This document shows, piece after piece, positions 18,106 through 23,795 of a stretch of 23,795 nucleotides of DNA (its first letter is position 1; every line of letters begins with the position of its first letter). The notes beneath the pieces are model-generated. The model was not told the DNA's origin. It searched no databases and saw only the letters and a list, made by a program, of their open reading frames with translations. Made by a program: the position numbers and the translations under genes. The stretch is taken from NCBI GenBank assembly GCA_009103225.1, contig RHPI01000560.1, positions 180,385 through 204,179 on the forward strand, given 5' to 3'. Source of the DNA: Chlorokybus atmophyticus. Lineage: Eukaryota; Streptophyta; Chlorokybophyceae; Chlorokybales; Chlorokybaceae.

Positions 18106-19847
18106 CTAAACAGGGACCGGGATGAGGCGATCGGTGTTGTAAAGCGAAGCAAATGCGGAAGGCGAGTTGACCTCGCCGCCACCATCGGTCAGGTTGTTGT
18201 TCTTCACGAACACCCAATGGCCCTTGCTGCGCTCCTTTGAGATGTCAAGATACAGGAAACCTGCACACACAGTGCTCTCAGAAGCAGACACTGAGTGCGT
18301 TGTGCAGCAGCTTAACAAGTGTGTGCACGCGCACAAAGGTGTGCATGTGTCGCAACACAGTGGTCTCACCCTTGTCGAAGAGGTTGACAAACTTGACGGT
18401 GTGCATGGTGTTGTACACGGAGGCCTCCGCAATCTGCTGCAGAGCCTTGCCAGCGGGAGTGTAGCTGCAGTGTGGTTATATTTCAGTAGTTGACGACTCC
18501 GCAAGATAGAGTGTGATACTAACATGCATGTCAGCATGCATTGCTTACGGGAGGAAAGGGCTGGTAACGGATGATGACACATATTCTACAGCGAGGGAGC
18601 CCGCGCCGGTGGTGGCATTGTACGCGCTGGGGTCAAAGTCATTCAATGACACGTCATTTGCCCCTAGTCAGGGAAACAATAAGTGAGTCAACCTGAACGC
18701 TGAACGGCATCAAGATCACAACAACCACATCTATACTCACATGCAGAGTGAATGTCACCAGACAGGATGACATTGTTGCGGATGCCGTTATTCTTCAGGT
18801 ACTTCAGCAAGCGGTCACGGTTGGCTGGCACCCATCCAACACAATGTCTCATCGATAATCCCAACCCAATGCAAGTGCATTGTCAACCAAGCAGTTGCCT
18901 CTTACTTACCCACATATCCGTCCCATTGGTCGGGGTTGCCGACGAGTGGTCCCGTAAATGTAAAGGTGTTGGGTGCGATCGGCGTGAACATCACCTGCTG
19001 GCCGATCACACGCCAGCTGGCGCCACGCGCGTTGGAGGCGCTCAGCTCGTTGTCCAGCCAGGTCTGCTGGTAGGGGCCGAGTATCGTGCGAGTAGGGCTG
19101 AAGAGGCTCAACCCATCATACTGCACGAGACAACAAGGAGTCAATGTGTGTGTACTTGTGTGTCACTGTATGGAGCACATGTGCTCAAGTCATCTGACTT
19201 ATCGCACTTACAGGGCTAGCTTGCTTCTCACGGCCGATGTAGCGGGTGTCGAGCATGATGAGGTCCAGAAGGTTGCCAAAGTGGAAGCTGTGTGCACAAG
19301 GAGCTAGCATGTGAACCCCTCATTGCATGTTGCAACATTAAGAGGTCTGTGGAGGCTGAAGTCATTACCCCCTTTACCTGCGGTACATATGGCGGAGGTC
19401 GTCTCCCTCAGTGGGGCGGATGGGAAGATACTCATAGAAAGCGCGGATGCCGTTGGCGCGGCGGTCGCTCCAGCTGCCTTCAGTGGCAGGCTGTTGTTGG
19501 TTTGTTGCCAGTGACACAACAAGCAGCTCTCATCAGTCATTGGTACATTACAGCTGATAAACTTGCTTGCATGTACACCTGCACATGTGTAAGCAAACGC
19601 ACCTGGTGGTTCTCAGCGCCATACAAGTAGCCGTTGTTGGCAACTTCGTGGTCATCCGCCACAGCAATCACTGGCAAAAACTTGAATAAAAGCATAGTTA
19701 GTCCAGCAGAAGTCTTCCCCTCAGTAAGCAGCATCCAAGGCGTACATAACATATTCACAAGACCACTAACACACTCCCCCACCTGTGACATTGCCTTAAG
19801 ATTGGGGTCATTGCGGTATTGTCGGTGGCGGATGCTGTCAAAACATG

Positions 19848-19908
<61 letters not shown>

Positions 19909-21299
19909 TCTCACCGGTAGTCAGAGAGGGTGATAATCTCCTTGTCGGGGAGCGGGGCGCGGCCAGGCATGGCCGTGCCGTACTGGCCATTCTTGTACTC
20001 GTAAATCCAGTCTCCAAGCGCCAGCACCGCATCCAACTCATCCCTGACAATTTGTCTAGTTGAGTCACGAACATGGATGTGTACACACATACACATACAA
20101 CAGCAAGCTCCTTACTTGCGGTCAGCGATCTTGCCGTAGACAGAGAAGTAGCCGAATGCGATGTTGGCGCAGGAGACAACGCCGAAGCGAGCGCGGTCGA
20201 TGTCCGCGTCACGGCTGGGCATGGTCTTGGTCTCACCTGCATGATGATAGCATTTGTGTTTAGACTATGCAGGTGTGGGGTGTGCGCGCATGCACAACAA
20301 CACGATACAACAACAAAGTGCACACCAATGACAGAGGAGCGGCCGTTGCTGTGCCACTGGAAGTAGTACTTGGTATAAGGCTTCAGCCCAGTGACATCAA
20401 CCTGAAGAGCTCCCACCCATAAGCAGCCAACTCACTCACCACACCCACACCCACACCCACACCATCCAACTCACACCTTGAGCGTCCAGTCCACATCGGC
20501 AGAGGTGTACACGCTCCCCTTTGCCGCGACGGTCTTGAGGCTAGCATCCTCCGACACAACATAGGTAGCCTGCACGTAGGGCGCGCGGCCGGTGCGGTGC
20601 AGGCGAGACCAGATGATGACAGAGCTGGAGGTGGGGTCGCCGCTGGCAACACCCTGAGGGAAAGACACCTTGCCGCCGCCGCCGTTGTTGTTGAGCAGAC
20701 GCCTGCGAAGCACCGCAGCACCAGGCTCGCGAACAGCAAGCTCGGGCCAGGTCTGGATGGGAGTTGCGTATGCAAGGTTGCCTGTCACCTGTGTGGGGAG
20801 AAGGACAGGGTGTTATGGAGGGTGTTTACTGCATGTGCATGTGGCAAGATGTGTGTGCTGGCAGCAGTAGTAGTATGGTGGCATTGATGGTTGTGTCTTG
20901 CTACTGGCAGTGGTAGTGGCATGAGTGATGTCAGTGCGCATGTGGAAGACATGCATGCTGGCAGCAGCAGGATCAGTGGTATCCACTACAACGGTAGGTC
21001 ACACGTGGATGTGGAATGCTGGCAGTAGCTGGCATAATGGCATGGACTGTGGTTTGTTGGGTGCCGTACACGTAAATGGTTGTGTGGCTGCAGTGGGTGG
21101 CAGTGATGGACATTCCAGTCTTGGTGGTGTAATGTCAGCAGCAGTAGTGGCATCAATAGTGTCACAACCGTACGACAGTAGCATGAGAGCATTGCTGGTG
21201 GTTGCCACTGCTCACCGCTTGAGCATGGGCGGTGGGGACGGCGGCGACCAGGAGGAGGGTAATGGCGACCAGGGCGGTGGAGAGACCGAGCAACGCCAT
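18106..21299 (-). CDS. phoD: PhoD-type secreted alkaline phosphatase/phosphodiesterase, 14 exons, complete
   Basis: Exons: 21299-21216, 20788-20477, 20401-20326, 20236-20116, 20043-19915, 19834-19783, 19680-19603, 19490-19378, 19287-19212, 19120-18910, 18824-18741, 18663-18549, 18464-18370 and 18260-18106. All splice sites are GT-AG; the total is 1701 bases, 566 residues. Residues 1-28 are a signal peptide (MALLGLSTALVAITLLLVAA, then AHAQA). A PhoD N-terminal domain follows (FPQGVASGDPTSSSVIIWSR). The catalytic core has FGVVSCANIAFGY (C180), LALGDWIYEY (D209), VADDHEVANN (D267-E270), LSGDIHSAWAND (D441, H443) and EYVSSSVTSP. PhoD enzymes use Ca and Fe to release phosphate from mono- and diesters and are usually induced by phosphate starvation, so this one probably acts in the wall or outside the cell. 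The ATG at 21299 has the best context; an ATG at 21326 adds nine residues. The usual Trp before DDHE is Ala266. Confidence 0.94.
19847..19909. repeat. (GT)n(GA)n microsatellite filling a phoD intron
   Basis: GT repeats followed by a long GA run with one TGAG interruption. It occupies most of the 80-base intron 19835-19914; in the transcript this is a CU-rich then CA-rich tract between the donor and the acceptor. Confidence 0.95.
20789..21215 (-). other. First intron of phoD, 427 bases
   Basis: The longest intron of the gene, between the signal-peptide exon and the PhoD N-terminal domain. It is rich in GGCAGTGG/GGCAGCAG/TGTGGAATGCTGGCAG-type reiterations. A long minus-strand frame across it is not supported by splice logic. 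Confidence 0.75.
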
Positions 21300-21326
21300 G
21301 GCGCCGCCCACCTGCTTGCGCTGCAT

Positions 21327-22180
21327 GCTGACAATGACTACGCTTGACAACTTGCTCAACTTGTGCCAAGCACGCTTCGACACTGCTCACTGCTGCTGCA
21401 TGCACACCGGCATAGGCAGCAGGAAGTAATCTCTCACTGGTACACTTGCTCCGTTTGTCCCGCTTCATGCAAGAGGAATAAACTGCTGTCGCCGCTTTAG
21501 GTTCTGAGCACATTGCATGTGGTGACAGGCGGTCACTAAGTTGACCAACGACATGATGGTACACCATCACTGTAAGACTGTAACAACTCTCACACGACTG
21601 CTCAGAGTACTGAGTTCAGGCAGCATGCAGTGTCTTGTGAAAGGTGAACTGTGTCAAGATGCCTTTGGCGGGTGGCACGTTCGGCTGTGGACGCATGCAC
21701 CACCGTGATGATGACTTTGTGATATGTTCAGTGGGCTAATGGGCTACTGACGCTGTAGCAATGGATGCGGTAGGTTCATAGCATGCTTATGTGACGCTGT
21801 CACAGACTGACTCACAGTGACAGTCTCTAAGTCATGCCTCGGTGACTGTGCTTCACTATGTGCTACGGTAGCCTACATGCTTGTCCTATCCTTACACCTA
21901 GAGCATACACAATGAGCGCCCACATGGTCAATGATTGCAGGACGGATAGAGAGATGCTGTTCCACAAATCTGTTGACGTGTCTTGCCTCTCATGGTATCA
22001 TGCACGCAACACATGACTCATGGAGTATGACGACCCTGACCAGTCACTGAACAGATCAGTGCCAGGCGTAGCTACAATGGCAAAGTGCTCCTCTCATAGG
22101 CATCAGGACTACTTCATTATTAAGCTTACAACATGTAGCTTCAAGCGCAGGCATCTGGCTGGATGGGGAATCAGATCAGC
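21327..22180. other. 5' flank of phoD; no gene seen
   Basis: No coding pattern was found. Short CAGACTGACTCACAGTGACAGTC-like inverted pieces occur around 21800-21850. No TATA box or recognisable phosphate-responsive motif could be assigned with confidence. Confidence 0.4.
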
Positions 22181-22429
22181 CTACCCAGGCGGCATTGCCT
22201 TGTGCAGCACAAGTTGCGCTGCATGCGGCAACACTGATGAACAGTATGCAAGGCAATGAATGAAGGCTGCTGCAATGGAGCAGACGCCCACTGGGGAGGA
22301 CGATTCCACTGTGGGGCGGCGTAATGAGCGCCGAGCATGATTCCGCAGTCGGTCGGCCGATTCCTTCCTGAGCTGCCGTCCAAGCTCAGTGAGCTGTGTA
22401 CGGTAATGGAGCTTGCATAAGTCAGACAT
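22181..22429 (-). CDS. Uncertain 82-codon gene or first exon
   Basis: Begins ATG 22429 with MSDLCKLHYRTQLTELGRQL, then a charged helical stretch with ESADRLRNHARRSLRRP, then a Cys/Ala-rich hydrophobic tail, and stops at TAG. The first 45 residues look like real protein (amphipathic, balanced charge). The tail looks less so, which would fit a first exon whose donor lies in the second half (for example after CCACA). It is on the same strand as phoD, about 1.1 kb upstream of its ATG. No family recognised. Confidence 0.33.
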   Translation of the reverse strand: MSDLCKLHYRTQLTELGRQLRKESADRLRNHARRSLRRPTVESSSPVGVCSIAAAFIHCLAYCSSVLPHAAQLVLHKAMPPG

Positions 22430-23795
22430 AACATCAGCAAGCTAGCAGAAACACTGGTGAGTCACCAGTGGTGACATGCTTTTGCCAAGCATTGTGCACT
22501 GGCTCTGACACAACTAGTATGTCAATGAGATAAGGAGCCACAATGAACGACATGTTTATTCACATATCAGTAATCATGTAATAAGAACACATTCTCAATC
22601 GCAGCAGGTCACATGAAATGTTGTTATGTGTACGAAAATTGCGATTCGTCGCCTTTGCCATTTGTATGAATTAATGAGCAAAAACACATGTGGCTGCTGT
22701 CACATTCATTGCGCAGACAGCTATTTGGAGAATTAATCAGCATATCACCCAAATATCAGCTATAACATCAAAAGATTTTCAGTAAAGGACCTCGCCGTAA
22801 CCTTATAAACACAATTAGCACTTTCAACTTCAAGTGTTTTGACTCATTACTAAGGGCGCGCTAGAAAACATCATTTAATGTCAGCTCATTCAAACAATGA
22901 GTTATGAGCATTATCTGTAAGTGTATTGCAAGGTAACAATGTATGAGATACGATAGATCATCCATTGTATGTCATAAAAGAAAAGATTCATTTTGCTGCA
23001 TCGCGTATGGGTACAATGTTGCAACATCCCTTGCAGCTTGTTACGCAATTAGTAATTGTTAACTATGTGAAATGTCATGAAGGTTGGATCAATGCAACGT
23101 CAATTTCACAATGCAATTTTTGATATTGATTGATCTGCATTGGAGCCATTGCTAATAATTTAATACATAAAGAGTTGGAATCCAATATCTAAGTACTTGA
23201 ACTATTAGGGTCTTAAATCAAGCTTGCATGTATCCATTTGTCATATCATGTAATATATGTGTGGCAAGGCTGCATAAATGCTATATTCTCTTACATATGG
23301 CAGCAACTTTTCCTGCCATATTATAGTGGTCAAGGCGCCGATGTTATATATCATGTATATGATATATATCACTATACTTGCTGTCTTTGAATGAAAACAG
23401 TGGTTGTCACTGTCCACCGGAATTGCTTTCAACACAATTGCTACATTTACATATGCAGCGATGATTGTGTATAATACATAGCTTCGTACACGAATGTATG
23501 TTTGTAAAGCAATGTGTTCATGGTCGCCACGAGAGTATGCTTCATGTAATAAACAACAAATATGATGTGATTGTCCATGTTAATGTTATTGATATCTACA
23601 ACGCGAGTGCGTTTATAAGACCACTTTGAACTGCACCAGTCTTGTTACCAACTTATAAGATGACCCTTGCAATCAAAATCTTTTGCAAATGTGGTTTGCA
23701 CATAACGCGCTTAAGAATTTGACACAGATTGTATACCTAGTATAGTGCGTGATGCAAGTCGCGATCGCATGTAGATTCATACATGATATGCCCCC
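22430..23795. other. AT-rich non-coding DNA
   Basis: Only short frames, the longest 64 codons, and no splice-consistent exons. A small inverted repeat, CACTGGTGA-G-TCACCAGTG, lies near 22453-22471, and an AT-rich near-palindrome (ATATATCATGTATATGATATAT) near 23345-23366. Confidence 0.5.

Noticed and set aside
17784-18125. 113-codon plus-strand frame
   Set aside because: It overlaps the 3' end of phoD antisense, shows no family signature, and lies in the convergent 3' region.
20986-21570. 194-codon minus-strand frame across phoD exon 1 and intron 1
   Set aside because: It is out of frame with the signal peptide that joins in phase to the PhoD domain, and its composition is His/Pro/Thr low complexity.

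Overview
The window looks like nuclear DNA of a flagellated green alga (chlorophyte or early-branching streptophyte). No gene is operon-like. Coding sequence is split into many short exons joined by GT-AG introns, mostly 57-270 bases. Exons are GC-rich, intergenic DNA is AT-richer, and microsatellites are frequent. The gene set combines a ciliary protein (CFAP96), a bacterial-type division inhibitor that would act in a plastid (MinC), a minor-spliceosome factor (CENATAC) and a secreted PhoD phosphatase. I could not fix the species. All gene models were spliced by hand from reading frames, splice signals and remembered family motifs. No database search was run.

Layout. 1-75 is a G-rich repeat. 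263-2008 (minus) is an 8-exon CFAP96 gene. 2009-6411 is mostly AT-rich non-coding DNA with a 135-base tandem repeat (3671-4066) and two 31-base perfect palindromes. 6412 to about 7400 (minus) is a gene with an HeLo/MLKL/MCA-like helical domain and a C-terminal glycine-zipper membrane segment; its 5' end is unresolved. 7470-8690 upstream of it is dense in hairpins, tandem units and short GC-rich repeats. 8690-12129 has no gene I can establish.

12130-14871 (minus) is an 11-exon CENATAC (CCDC84/TITAN-like) gene, with a 368-base run of N inside a TA-rich intron. It is head-to-head, 267 bases apart, with a plus-strand minC gene (15139 to about 16650-16980). minC is followed by an intronless four-helix membrane protein (17016-17489, plus). 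That gene converges on a complete 14-exon PhoD alkaline phosphatase/phosphodiesterase (18106-21299, minus). 21300-23795 is non-coding or unresolved, apart from one 82-codon minus-strand frame.

The genes do not form one pathway; they are neighbours in a eukaryotic genome. The points most worth following up are the helical-bundle/glycine-zipper gene, a CENATAC homologue (implying U12-type introns in this lineage), and a nuclear MinC with a low-complexity linker.
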